A DNA stretch of 64,000 nt from Polyangiaceae bacterium (GTDB taxonomy: Bacteria; Myxococcota_A; Polyangia; Polyangiales; Polyangiaceae), in NCBI GenBank assembly GCA_019637295.1, contig JAHBVX010000012.1, positions 124,001 to 188,000 on the forward strand, read 5' to 3'. How positions within the stretch are numbered: the first letter of the stretch is position 1; each line of letters starts with the position of its first letter. The position numbers were made by a program, and so were the translations under genes. The notes beneath the pieces are model-generated. The model was not told the DNA's origin. It searched no databases and saw only the letters and a program-made list of their open reading frames with translations. Shown here one piece after another: positions 1 to 8,819 of this stretch.

Positions 1-1193
1 GCGTCGATCTTGTCGCCGTAGCGACCCGAGTCGATAGCGGCCTTGGTCGCGTCCCAGGGCAGCCCGATCTTCTCGGCGACGGCCTTGAGGTCCTCGTCCT
101 CGAGCTTCGGCTGGCTCTCGAACAGCGCGGCGTGCGCGGCCCAGAAGCCCTCGTTGCCCTTCGTCTTGTAGGCGTGCCGTGCCAGGATGGCGGCGGGCTT
201 GGCGCGCGGGTGAAACGGCAGGATGTTGTCCTTCCACACGAAGCGGACGTCCTTGCCGTAGGTGTCCTTGATCTGCTTGATCGTGTCGCCCACGCGCTTG
301 CAGAAGGGGCACTGGAACTCGCTCCACTCCACGATCGTGACGAGCGCATCCTTCGGTCCCGCCTGCGGGTCGTCCTCGAAGACAGGGACCTTCCAGACCG
401 TGGTGTCGGGCGGAGGTTCAGCCGGACGCTCCTGCGGCTGGGCTGCCTCGGGAGCGGCGGTGGCGTTCTTCTTCGAGAGCTCCACGTACACGCGCTCCTT
501 GGGTGTCCCGGACGCGACGAGCTTCTGGGCCTCGGCCAGCTGCTGGTCGATGACCTCCTTGAACTTCTCGAAGGGCTGCGCGCCGACCAACGTCACGCCG
601 TTGATGCGGAACGCGGGCGTGCCGGTAGCGCCGACCTTGGTGGCCATGGCCATGTCCTCCTGCACCTTCGCGGCGTACTTCTTGGTCGAGAAGGCCTCGT
701 TGAACTTGGCCATGTCCACGCCGGACTGCTGCGCCCAGCTCTTGATGTTCTCCTCCGTGAGCGCGCGCTGATTCTGGAAGGCCAGATCGTGGAACTTCCA
801 GAACGCGTCGTTGCCGGCGAGAGCGTGGATGGCGGCGGAGGCCTCGTGCACGGGCACGGCGGCCTTGTGGAACGGCAGCGGCTGGTGCTTCCACACGATG
901 CGGACCTTCTCGGGGCCGTAGGTCTTCTTGACCTGGTCGAGGGTAGGCCCGACCCGGCTGCAGAATGGACACTCGAAATCGCTGATCTCCACGATGGTGA
1001 CCAGGGCGTCCGAGTTGCCCCACTGGGGATCGGCAGCCGTGACCGGAACTGGAGAGTCGCTGTGGTCCAAGCCACCTGCGGCGCTCGACTCGGGGCCGAT
1101 GGCAACACCCTTGCTGCGATCGATGCCCCACATCAGGCCCATCCCTGCCAAGAAGCAGAGGAAGAACCCGACGATGGCGGTTCCCTTGTTCAT
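1..1193 (-). CDS. Tandem DsbA-like thioredoxin-domain protein (C-terminus outside window)
   Basis: The frame starts at an ATG at 1193-1191, preceded by a good GGAG ribosome site, and stays open to the window edge, so at least 397 residues are visible. The N-terminus is one membrane segment (about residues 5-22, FFLCFLAGMGLMWGID), so the protein is membrane-anchored or exported. Two DsbA/thioredoxin-fold domains follow in tandem. Each opens with an ALVTIVE strand and carries a CPFC redox motif (C75/C78 and C295/C298), joined by an Ala/Pro-rich linker near residues 240-275. Known DsbA-family proteins make or rearrange disulfides in the cell envelope, or act in thiol-dependent peroxidase and reductase roles. 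Two complete active sites in one chain are unusual. An envelope role suits the many Cys-rich lipoproteins in this window, but that link is inference. Confidence 0.88.
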   Translation of the reverse strand, partial: MNKGTAIVGFFLCFLAGMGLMWGIDRSKGVAIGPESSAAGGLDHSDSPVPVTAADPQWGNSDALVTIVEISDFECPFCSRVGPTLDQVKKTYGPEKVRIVWKHQPLPFHKAAVPVHEASAAIHALAGNDAFWKFHDLAFQNQRALTEENIKSWAQQSGVDMAKFNEAFSTKKYAAKVQEDMAMATKVGATGTPAFRINGVTLVGAQPFEKFKEVIDQQLAEAQKLVASGTPKERVYVELSKKNATAAPEAAQPQERPAEPPPDTTVWKVPVFEDDPQAGPKDALVTIVEWSEFQCPFCKRVGDTIKQIKDTYGKDVRFVWKDNILPFHPRAKPAAILARHAYKTKGNEGFWAAHAALFESQPKLEDEDLKAVAEKIGLPWDATKAAIDSGRYGDKID

Positions 1194-1337
1194 GATAATC
1201 TCCTGAATGAATGATGACGTGAAACAGAGCTGGAGCGCCCGCAACGGTCTAGCCAGGTATGGCAGGGCCACGCACCGGATGTGCTGAGCGCAGGCGACCA
1301 GAGATTCGTGAGGCGGAAGAGCGCGCGCGGGGCGCGC

Positions 1338-1730
1338 TCAGGACCGCGGGGGCCGGAACACGCCTTGGCGATGGTCTTCATCGTGGCGCGCACGTTCGGC
1401 GACTGGGACTGGCACGCGATCGCCCTTGCGCCCGAGGGCCCAAGCGACGCTGACCGGAAGGACTCGCTCGTGAGGGGGAGGCGTGGTGACGCTCCCGTCG
1501 GGTGCTCGTGACTGGCCGACGTCGAACTCCGAGGTTGCGGCATCGCAGCCTGGACGCAGCTCCCCGCCTCGAGTCGGCATGAGCGGGAACGGCGCGGCGA
1601 TGCTCTGTGCGTCTTCACCACACATCGGAACCGAGCCCCACGCCAGCTTGGGCAGCAGCACGCCGAGCACCGCAGCGCACACCGACAGCGCAAGGCGTGC
1701 GCTAGGGCAGAGGCGACAGACGGCAGACAT
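1338..1730 (-). CDS. Small hypothetical exported protein (uncertain)
   Basis: This is a possible gene of about 130 codons starting at ATG 1730; a GTG nine bases further upstream (1739) is an alternative. The N-terminus looks like a signal peptide: ARLALSVCAAVLGVLLPKLAWG, with cleavage plausible after the final Ala-Trp-Gly. A short segment containing MCGEDAQSIAAPFPLMP and a further Cys follows. I recognise no domain. The C-terminal half is Arg/Val/Pro-rich and could be either real or a chance frame. No ribosome site is visible. The stretch 1194-1870 between the DsbA-like gene and the kinase gene otherwise holds only overlapping chance frames. It must also carry the promoters of both flanking, divergent genes. 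Confidence 0.4.
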   Translation of the reverse strand: MSAVCRLCPSARLALSVCAAVLGVLLPKLAWGSVPMCGEDAQSIAAPFPLMPTRGGELRPGCDAATSEFDVGQSRAPDGSVTTPPPHERVLPVSVAWALGRKGDRVPVPVAERARHDEDHRQGVFRPPRS

Positions 1731-1870
1731 GGCGTACACGGCGCGGGCAGTCTACTCGCTGCCGCACGACGCGGTAACCCGCTATCTCGGAGCCCCATTC
1801 CCCGCCTCCGCTGCCAGGGAACGACGCCGGTTTGTTGGCCACCTTATCCTACATTGGCACCATCGGGCCC

Positions 1871-4603
1871 ATGGCGGAGCCTGGCGAGTCACGCAACCCA
1901 TCGAAATCCGGTGAGAAAACTGCGAGCTCGGAGGTCCTGCCTCGGGCCTTTGGGCGGCTGACGCTGCTCCGCCAGCTCGCCCGGGGCGGGATGGGCGAAG
2001 TGTACCTCGCGGCCGCCGGAGGCATCGAGGGCGCCGAGCGACCCTGCGTCGTCAAGATCATCCGGCGTGAGCACGCGGACGACAAGTCCTTCCTCGCGCG
2101 CTTCCTCGACGAGGCCCGGATCCAAGCTCAGCTCCAGCACCCAGCGGTCGCCACCATCTTGGAGGCGTCGACCGACGACGACGGCAAGCCCTACGTGGTG
2201 GTCGAGCACATCGAGGGGCGCAATCTGGGCGAGGTCCGCACGCGGGCCTCCCAGCTCGGCGTCCGCTTGTCCTGGGCGGAGGTGGTCAGCATCGGCATCT
2301 GCCTCACCGAGGGGCTCGCCCACGTGCACGAGCGGACGGACGCGATGGGTCGTCCGCTCGAGATCGTGCACCGCGACCTCAGCCCGCAGAACGTGATGGT
2401 CGGCTACGCCGGCGACGTCAAGCTGATCGACTTCGGCACGGCCCGAGCAGAGAACCGCCGCTGCCACACCGTCTCGGGCATCGTCTTCGCCAAGCCTGGC
2501 TATGTGGCCCCCGAGGTGGCGAACCACACCCCCGGTGGTGTCCCCGCAGATGTGTACGCGGTCGGGATCATGCTCTGGGAGCTGCTCGCGGGCCGTCGAT
2601 TCTTGAGCGGTGACTCTGCCGAGCACCTCGCCGCGGTGGCGGCTGGGCAGCGCTCGCCCGAGCCCATCGCCGAGCGCGTCGACGCACCGGCCGAGCTCGA
2701 CGCCGTCATCGCTCGTCTGACGGCGAATCGGATCCAGGATCGCTACGGCTCCGCACGCGATGCCGCGACGGACTTGATCGCACTGCTCAAGCGCGGGCCG
2801 AGCCTCACGGACGGCGAGCGGAGCGTCCGCGGGCGCGTTGGGCAGCTGATGCAGCGGCTGTATCCGTCCGAGCCCGCCCGAACCCGCGCGGAGTTCTCCC
2901 GCCTACTCGTGCTGGCCCGCAAGCGCAGCAAGCAGCGCCGCGTCCTTCCGCCAGCGAGCCCGCTGCCTGCCGCCACCGACGCGAGCGAGTCGCTGCCCGG
3001 CACCCGCTATCGGCTGCTGCGCGAGCTGGGTCGTGGCGCCATGGGCGTGGTGCACGAGGCAGTGCACGTCGACCTCGGTCGCAGCTTCGCCGTGAAGGTC
3101 TTGTCGGCCTCTACCTTGGCTGGCGCCGACAGCTTGCGCGCGGAGGCGCGAGCGATCGCGCGCTTGCGCCACGAGAACATCGTCGCCTTGCACGACTTCG
3201 GCGTCACTAGCGACGGGCGCCCCTTCTACGCCATGGAGCGCTTGGACGGCGAATCCCTCGACGCGGTCCTGGCGCGAGACGGAGCGCTGCCCTGGCGAGA
3301 CGTGATGCGCATCGGCATCGACGCCTGTACGGCGCTCGCGGCGGCGCATGCGGCCGGCGTGCTGCACCGCGACATCAAGCCGGCGAACCTGTTCGCGACT
3401 CGAGCAGGCGCGATCAAGCTGCTCGACTTCGGCGTGGCCAAATCGAGCCGTGAGCTCGAGCCCGCGGCAGACGCCGAGGCGCTGCACATCCTGGGGACGC
3501 CCGAGTACCTGCCGCCGGAGCACTTCCGGCGGACGCCGGCCAGCGAGCAGAGTGACCTCTACTCGCTCGGGGTGGTGCTCTACGAGCTTCTCACGGGTGG
3601 CCATCCGCACCCCGCGCCAAACCTCGTTTCACTGATCGAAGCCAAGACAAAGACCTGTGTGCAGCCGCCCAGCCTACGGGCGAAACAGAGAGGGTTATCC
3701 AAAATGGTGGACAAGACGATACTTCGGGCACTCGACACGGATCCCGACAAGCGCTTCGAGAGCGCCGAGGAGATGAAGCGCGCGCTCACCGCCGCGCTCG
3801 CAGAGCCCGAAATGCGGCGCGCGCGTCGGCGTCGGATTGGTTTTGTCGCCGTCGGCGCGGTGACGGCTGCTCTCGGAGTCGCCGTCGCCTTTGGCGCTGC
3901 CAAGCCCGAGGTGAGGGAGCGAGCCGCGGCGCTGCTCGGTCCGGCAGTTCAGAAGTTTCGCGGCGCGGCGCCCGAGGCCGACGCCCCGCTGCTCGCGGCT
4001 GCCCAGGATGAGGCGAGCCCGATGCCGCAAGAGGAAGCGGAGCAAGAGCCCGCCGAGGAGGCCGAGGTCGCCGCCGCCGAGCCCGCCGAGGGCGCGGACA
4101 GCAGCGAATCACTGGACGACGACGAAGCGAGCGAGCCCGTCGCGGCGGCGGCGCCAGCTGCCGAGGCCGCCCCCGCGCAAGACAACGCCGACCTGTTCGC
4201 TGCCTCGCCGGTCGCACAGGTCACGCCAGGCGACGATCTCGAGATGAGGATCACCAAAGCCCAGGAGATGATGCAGAATGGGCAGAAGGTGAAGGGCTTC
4301 AACGAGCTCCGGCGACTCGGGAAGAACCACCGCAAGGATGTGCGAGTGCTGCGCGCGTGGTGCGAAGCCGCGACGCAAATGAAGGGCTGGGGCGAAGCTC
4401 ACCGCGTCGCTCGACAGTGGGCAGCCATCGAGAAGAGCCCCGAGTCACGGGTCGCGCTGGCCCGCCTCGAGCGCGCCGTGGGCAAGCGCGAGCAGGCCAT
4501 CAAGACGCTGACCGCCCTGCTCGCCGAGCGCCCCGGCCACGAAGAGGCGCGCCACATGCTGAGCTCGATGCAGGCCGGGAACCCGAAGCTGGCGCAGCGC
4601 TGA
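1871..4603 (+). CDS. Membrane Ser/Thr protein kinase with two tandem kinase domains
   Basis: The product is 910 residues from ATG 1871. An in-frame TTG at 1832 with AGGGA upstream is the alternative start. Kinase domain 1 (about 28-310) has a glycine loop ARGGMGEVY, Lys62, HRDLSPQN with D169, and DFG D187-G189. The usual Lys of HRDLKPxN is Ser, as in many myxobacterial kinases. Kinase domain 2 (about 380-640) has GRGAMGVV, Lys409, HRDIKPAN with D501, and DFG beginning D519. Both look catalytically complete. A transmembrane helix follows (about 655-675, after RRARRRR), then an acidic Ala/Glu-rich linker (about 690-790), then a helical TPR-like tail on the far side of the membrane. This is a transmembrane signalling kinase of the PknB/Pkn2 type. 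Possessing two active kinase modules in one chain is unusual. Its substrate is unknown. Confidence 0.93.
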   Translation: MAEPGESRNPSKSGEKTASSEVLPRAFGRLTLLRQLARGGMGEVYLAAAGGIEGAERPCVVKIIRREHADDKSFLARFLDEARIQAQLQHPAVATILEASTDDDGKPYVVVEHIEGRNLGEVRTRASQLGVRLSWAEVVSIGICLTEGLAHVHERTDAMGRPLEIVHRDLSPQNVMVGYAGDVKLIDFGTARAENRRCHTVSGIVFAKPGYVAPEVANHTPGGVPADVYAVGIMLWELLAGRRFLSGDSAEHLAAVAAGQRSPEPIAERVDAPAELDAVIARLTANRIQDRYGSARDAATDLIALLKRGPSLTDGERSVRGRVGQLMQRLYPSEPARTRAEFSRLLVLARKRSKQRRVLPPASPLPAATDASESLPGTRYRLLRELGRGAMGVVHEAVHVDLGRSFAVKVLSASTLAGADSLRAEARAIARLRHENIVALHDFGVTSDGRPFYAMERLDGESLDAVLARDGALPWRDVMRIGIDACTALAAAHAAGVLHRDIKPANLFATRAGAIKLLDFGVAKSSRELEPAADAEALHILGTPEYLPPEHFRRTPASEQSDLYSLGVVLYELLTGGHPHPAPNLVSLIEAKTKTCVQPPSLRAKQRGLSKMVDKTILRALDTDPDKRFESAEEMKRALTAALAEPEMRRARRRRIGFVAVGAVTAALGVAVAFGAAKPEVRERAAALLGPAVQKFRGAAPEADAPLLAAAQDEASPMPQEEAEQEPAEEAEVAAAEPAEGADSSESLDDDEASEPVAAAAPAAEAAPAQDNADLFAASPVAQVTPGDDLEMRITKAQEMMQNGQKVKGFNELRRLGKNHRKDVRVLRAWCEAATQMKGWGEAHRVARQWAAIEKSPESRVALARLERAVGKREQAIKTLTALLAERPGHEEARHMLSSMQAGNPKLAQR

Positions 4604-4623
4604 GCCGGAGCCCGCGGGCCGCA

Positions 4624-4650
4624 GGGGGCCGGTGGAGAATCCGGCCCTCC
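4624..4650 (+). terminator. Hairpin after the dual-kinase gene
   Basis: A GGGCCGG / CCGGCCC stem (4626-4632 with 4641-4647) has an 8-base loop and can be extended by G-C and G-U pairs. It starts 21 bases after the kinase stop codon. A TTTT lies about 10 bases further on, so it is only a loose match to an intrinsic terminator. The rest of 4604-4798 shows no gene. Confidence 0.4.
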
Positions 4651-4798
4651 GTGCCCGCTTTTCGCTTTGTGAACGGCGGAAAGCTCGCGATAACCCCGGG
4701 CGGCCGCGATCCGAACCGCTAAGCCGCCCGCCGCTGGTGTCCGAGGGGAGCCGCGGGGGCAGGCGACGCTCGACGGCCCCACCCGACCGCTCCCCCTC

Positions 4799-6238
4799 AT
4801 GGCATCCGTCCCCCAAGTCTCCGGCGTCAGCGTCGTCACCACCGGTTCGCCCTACAAGGTGGTGCTCAAGCTCGCGAGCCCGACGGTGCTCGCGATGCTC
4901 AGTCAGAGCGTCGTCAACGAAGTCGACATCATCTTCTTCTCCTGGCTGCCCTGCCCGGAGTCATCCAACGCTCAGGCGGCGCTCTTGCCGTCCCTGATCC
5001 TGCTCTGGTTGTTCGGGGGCTCCTTGTCGGCCATCTCCGTGGGCACGCAGGCCATCGCTGCTCGTCGCTTCGCCCAGAAGAATCCGGCAGACGCCGGCGC
5101 GGTGCTGGTCAACTCCTGGTTCTTCTCGCTGGTCGCCGGCATCGCCTTCACGGTGATCGGCTATCTCTCACTGCCCTTCATCCTGGGCGTGCTGATCAAG
5201 GTGCCCGAGGTGCGGGAGGCGGCCACGCAGTATCTGCACTGGCGCCTGCTCGGCATCATGTCCATGGCGATGACGTTCTCGTTCAAGGCGTTCTTCGACG
5301 GGATCGGCAAGACCCACGTCCACATGGTCAGCGCCATCGTGATGAACGTGATCAACGTCGTGCTGTGCCTGATCTTCATCTTTGGCCGCTTCGGCGCGCC
5401 GCGAATGGGCATCGCCGGCGCGGGTCTGGCCGGGTTCGTGAGCACCTGGGTGGGCCTGGCGATCATGATCGGGTGGGCGATGTTCGCCAAGTATCGCCGC
5501 CCGTTTTCGCCCTTCAATCTCAGCCGCCTCTCCAAGCGACTCACCGGGGACATCCTCCGGTTGTCCATCCCGAGCGCCGTCGCCACCATCGCGGTGATGA
5601 GCGGCTTCGCGCTGTTCGCGATGATCGTCAGCAAGCTCGACAGCCTCACGGATGCCGCCGTGGTGCAGGCGTCGTGTCCGGGTGGCCGCGCCGAGGCCGT
5701 GAACAGCGCGGCGACGACCGTGATCGTCGGCATCTTGAAGCTGACCTTCACGGCGTGTCTGGCGTTCGGCACGTCCACGGCCACGCTGGTGAGTCAGTCC
5801 TTGGGGGAGGGAGACGGGGACAAGGCCACGCGCTTCGGCTGGGTGAGCGTGCGCCTCGGATTGCTCATCTTCGGCGTCGTCGGTCTGCTCGAGGGGGTGA
5901 TCTTCCCGCGGCAGATCCTGTCCATCGTGAGCCAGAGCCCCGCGGTGATCGAGGCGGCGCTGCTGCCCATGCAGATCATGGGTATCTGCACGCCGATGAT
6001 CGCCGTGGGCATGATCCTCACGCAGGCGCTGTTCGGTGCGGGCAACACCCGCTTCGTCATGATCGTGGAGCTGGTGCTGCACTTCCTGTGCTTGGTTCCG
6101 CTGGCGTGGGGTCTGGGGATCACCCTGGGCTATGGCCTGGTGGGCATCTGGAGCGCCGCGGTCATCTACGTCGTGCTGCTCACCGTCGTCATGGTGTGGA
6201 AGTTCGCGAAGGGCGACTGGAAGACGATCAAGATCTGA
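4799..6238 (+). CDS. MATE family multidrug/toxin efflux transporter
   Basis: The 479-residue protein consists almost entirely of hydrophobic helices and fits the 12-helix MATE fold and the usual family length of 440-480. Typical features are the opening PYKVVLKLASPTVLAML helix, GTQAIAARRFAQ after helix 2, a repeated half with GTSTATLVSQSLGEGD near residue 325, and a late GAGNTRFVM loop. Family members exchange H+ or Na+ for drugs, organic cations or metabolites at the inner membrane. One periplasmic loop contains an odd inserted stretch with a Cys-Pro-Gly-Gly around residue 295. The ATG start directly follows the C-rich leader and has no strong ribosome site. The gene stands alone and is convergent with the next lipoprotein gene two bases away. 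The substrate cannot be predicted. Confidence 0.92.
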   Translation: MASVPQVSGVSVVTTGSPYKVVLKLASPTVLAMLSQSVVNEVDIIFFSWLPCPESSNAQAALLPSLILLWLFGGSLSAISVGTQAIAARRFAQKNPADAGAVLVNSWFFSLVAGIAFTVIGYLSLPFILGVLIKVPEVREAATQYLHWRLLGIMSMAMTFSFKAFFDGIGKTHVHMVSAIVMNVINVVLCLIFIFGRFGAPRMGIAGAGLAGFVSTWVGLAIMIGWAMFAKYRRPFSPFNLSRLSKRLTGDILRLSIPSAVATIAVMSGFALFAMIVSKLDSLTDAAVVQASCPGGRAEAVNSAATTVIVGILKLTFTACLAFGTSTATLVSQSLGEGDGDKATRFGWVSVRLGLLIFGVVGLLEGVIFPRQILSIVSQSPAVIEAALLPMQIMGICTPMIAVGMILTQALFGAGNTRFVMIVELVLHFLCLVPLAWGLGITLGYGLVGIWSAAVIYVVLLTVVMVWKFAKGDWKTIKI

Positions 6239-6240
6239 CG

Positions 6241-7557
6241 TCAGCGCGCGCTGTCGAGGCAGCGCAGTCGCGCCACGCGGACCCCCGCGCCGACCGCCTG
6301 CTCGGACCACGCCAGCACGGCTTCATCCCCGGCCGGCGAGCCCAGGATCGCCGGGGCACCGACGAACGGCGGCTCCACGGCGAGTTGGGCACGCACGTCA
6401 CCCGGCGCGTCGAGCAGAGACACGACCAGGTCCGGGGGATTGCCCGCCGGGTCGTTGCCCCAGGTGATCAACAACCGCTCTCCAAGCCCTGAAGCGTCGA
6501 AGCCGAGGGGCCAATCGCCAGGCTGGCTGAGGGATGCGACCACCAGATCGAGCGCTGGCAGCCCCACGCGCGCGACGTCGATCCGCGTTCCGCCCGCGAC
6601 GGAGTAGACGACCCAGAGCGCGCTCGGTGTCCGCACTGTCTTCAGGGCATGAACCGTCTCGCCGACCGGGATGTGCAACAGCGTGGTGGGAGTCTCGTCC
6701 GTACGCCACTCGATGATGTCGATGCGTTCCGGCGGCTCGCTCACCTGCGTGCTGCAGTCCGACCCGATGGGAGCGCCGTTGCTGGTGGCGATCAAGAACC
6801 CGAGCGGGGTGGGCTCGGCGTCACCCACGGGTGACGGCAACCCGCACGCGATCGCCGCCTCCTCGGGAGAGAAGTCGGGGACTTGGCGACGACTGACGAG
6901 CAGCCGCCGCTGGTCAGTCGAGAGCCGGCCTGCTAGCGCATACTGGTCGGAACGGGTCACGAGCTGGGGGCGGGTCCCGGTGAGCGAGAGCGTGCTCGAG
7001 CCGCCGGACGCTTCCGGATCGACGGACTGGGCTAGGCTCACGACGGCGCCGCCGTGGTCCACGAGCAGTGCCAGTCGCTCGTTCGGACCTGGCCCCGCCG
7101 CATACGTGCTCGCCAGATCGGGGTGAGCGAACGAGTCATGCAGCGGGCCAAGCGTCCCGCCAGGCCAGGTGAGCCAGGGGCGGAAGCTCACGTGCTTCAG
7201 CTGCTTCAGGTTGGAGCCTGCCGCCGTCTCGCGCATAAATACGAGCGTGAGCCGCTCCGAATCATCCGAAGTGGCGCTCAAGGTCGGCCACCGATCGAGA
7301 TGATCGGCCAAGGGCGTGGCTGTCAGTACCTCGGGGTCCAAGGCGAGACCCAAGCAGCTCGAGGGCGCGCCGCCGCTGGCGCCGCCCGTCCCCGCGCCGC
7401 CCAGTCCCCCGGAGCCGGCGCCGCCGGCGCCGGTTCCGCCCAGACCGCCGGCTGCTCCGGCGTCCGGCCCGCTGCGCGCGACGTCGAGCGGCGACCGGGA
7501 ACCACACGCAGCGCCGGCACCGACGACGAGCGCACAGAGCGCGACTCGGGCTCGCAT
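6241..7557 (-). CDS. Hypothetical lipoprotein with Gly-rich linker
   Basis: The 438-residue product starts MRARVALCALVVGAGAACGS, a signal peptide ending in a lipobox (GAAC, lipidated Cys near residue 18). A Gly/Ala/Ser-rich flexible linker follows (about residues 30-65, repeated GGxGGAG). The C-terminal globular part has alternating beta-rich segments such as RPQLVTRSDQYALAGRLS and could form a beta-propeller-like repeat, but no named domain is clear. Lipoproteins with this architecture are typical of Polyangiales surfaces. The gene diverges from the phosphatase-like gene starting at 7640 and may share its promoter region. Function is unknown. Confidence 0.8.
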   Translation of the reverse strand: MRARVALCALVVGAGAACGSRSPLDVARSGPDAGAAGGLGGTGAGGAGSGGLGGAGTGGASGGAPSSCLGLALDPEVLTATPLADHLDRWPTLSATSDDSERLTLVFMRETAAGSNLKQLKHVSFRPWLTWPGGTLGPLHDSFAHPDLASTYAAGPGPNERLALLVDHGGAVVSLAQSVDPEASGGSSTLSLTGTRPQLVTRSDQYALAGRLSTDQRRLLVSRRQVPDFSPEEAAIACGLPSPVGDAEPTPLGFLIATSNGAPIGSDCSTQVSEPPERIDIIEWRTDETPTTLLHIPVGETVHALKTVRTPSALWVVYSVAGGTRIDVARVGLPALDLVVASLSQPGDWPLGFDASGLGERLLITWGNDPAGNPPDLVVSLLDAPGDVRAQLAVEPPFVGAPAILGSPAGDEAVLAWSEQAVGAGVRVARLRCLDSAR

Positions 7558-7639
7558 TGCCGTAACGATAGCGCATACTTCGTGGAGTCGTCACCCGCTC
7601 GGCACTGTCCGAGGCTCGGGTGATGCAGGGTTTCGCTTG

Positions 7640-8800
7640 GTGAAGTCGCTCGAGAGTCCATCCCCCATCGCCGCCCTCGCCGGCCGATTCGGACGCCGCG
7701 CGACGCTGCTGGCGTGCGGCTGGGCGCTGGCGAGCTGTCTGGTGAGCGGTCCGGCGCTCACCCCCGAGGCTACTTCCGCGCCCCGCATCGCGGCCGAGCG
7801 GACTCGCGGCCAGCCCATCGTGGTGCTCCTCGCGCTCGATGGGGTGCGCTGGCAGGAGGTGTTCGGTGGGGTCGACAGGGCGCTCGCTCGACGCTTCCGG
7901 CTGAAGCCGAGCGAGGTGGTCGGCGCGACGGAGTTGATGCCGAGCACGCACGCGCTGCTCCAGCGCTCCGGGGCGGCGATTGGCGCACCGGAGGTCGGGG
8001 AGGAGATGGTGGCGTCGGGGCCGAACTTCGTGTCCCTGCCGGGCTACCTCGAGCTCTTCCGCGGGCGACGCGACTCGCGTTGCACGGACAACGCGTGCCC
8101 ACCGGTCGCCGAGCGCACCGTGGTGGACGAGATCTCGGCCCTGTCCCAAGGTTTCGCCACGGAGGTCGCGGTGATCAGCTCGTGGCCCGGTGTCCTGCGC
8201 GCCGCGGCTCGCCACCCGGAGCGCATCGTCGCGAGCACCGGACGAACCGGTGGGCCTACGCGCCATTACCTGCGCCGCGACCCGATCTCCGCGGCTGTGC
8301 TGTCCGCGGGTGAGGCGTCCAGTAGCTACCCGGGTCACGGCGACTATCGCCCCGATCCCTACACGGCCGCGCTCGCGCTCCGCTTCCTGGAGACCGAGCA
8401 CCCACGCCTGCTCTTCATCGGTCTCGGGGACACCGACGCTTACGCGCACAAGGGGCTCTATCGCGAGTACCTCCGCGCTCTCGGACGGGCTGACGCGATG
8501 ATCGGTGATCTGGACCGCGCGCTCGAGCGCTTGCGTACGCAGGGGCACCGCGCCACGCTGCTCGTGACCACGGATCACGGCCGTGGTCGGCGTTTCGCGG
8601 GGCACGGCGCGATCGCTCCCGAGTCTGCTCGCATATGGCTGCTAGCCGCGGGGTCGGGCATCCGCGCGCGCGGACTCGTTGCCGCGCCGGAGCTACGCCG
8701 GCTCTCGGACGTGGCTCCGACGGTGAGGCGACTGCTCGCCGTCCCGCCTCCGGAGCATCCGACCCACGCCGCGGGTCAGCCGCTGGTCGAGCTGTTCTGA
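7640..8800 (+). CDS. Alkaline-phosphatase-superfamily hydrolase (phosphodiesterase/phosphatase type)
   Basis: I start this at GTG 7640, about nine bases after an AGGG ribosome site. A longer frame upstream would overlap the divergent lipoprotein gene. The product is 386 residues with an N-terminal hydrophobic segment containing LLACGWALASCLVSG, so it is exported or lipid-anchored. The alkaline phosphatase fold is indicated by LALDGVRWQEVFGG (first metal-binding Asp), SGPNFVSLPGY (the Ser is the likely nucleophile), GDTDAYAHKG (second metal set) and TTDHGRG followed by GHG (final metal ligands). Two Cys in CTDNAC may form a disulfide. Related enzymes cleave phosphomono- or diesters in the periplasm; the substrate is not predictable. 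Its stop is 20 bases from the end of the convergent TRAP operon. Confidence 0.85.
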   Translation: MKSLESPSPIAALAGRFGRRATLLACGWALASCLVSGPALTPEATSAPRIAAERTRGQPIVVLLALDGVRWQEVFGGVDRALARRFRLKPSEVVGATELMPSTHALLQRSGAAIGAPEVGEEMVASGPNFVSLPGYLELFRGRRDSRCTDNACPPVAERTVVDEISALSQGFATEVAVISSWPGVLRAAARHPERIVASTGRTGGPTRHYLRRDPISAAVLSAGEASSSYPGHGDYRPDPYTAALALRFLETEHPRLLFIGLGDTDAYAHKGLYREYLRALGRADAMIGDLDRALERLRTQGHRATLLVTTDHGRGRRFAGHGAIAPESARIWLLAAGSGIRARGLVAAPELRRLSDVAPTVRRLLAVPPPEHPTHAAGQPLVELF

Positions 8801-8819
8801 GCGCCGCGCGAAAGCGCCG

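Noticed and set aside
132-1214. Plus-strand open frame of 360 codons over the DsbA-like gene
   Set aside because: It is antisense to a clear DsbA frame with two CPFC motifs. Its Leu/Arg/Gly-rich composition is the usual shadow in high-G+C DNA.
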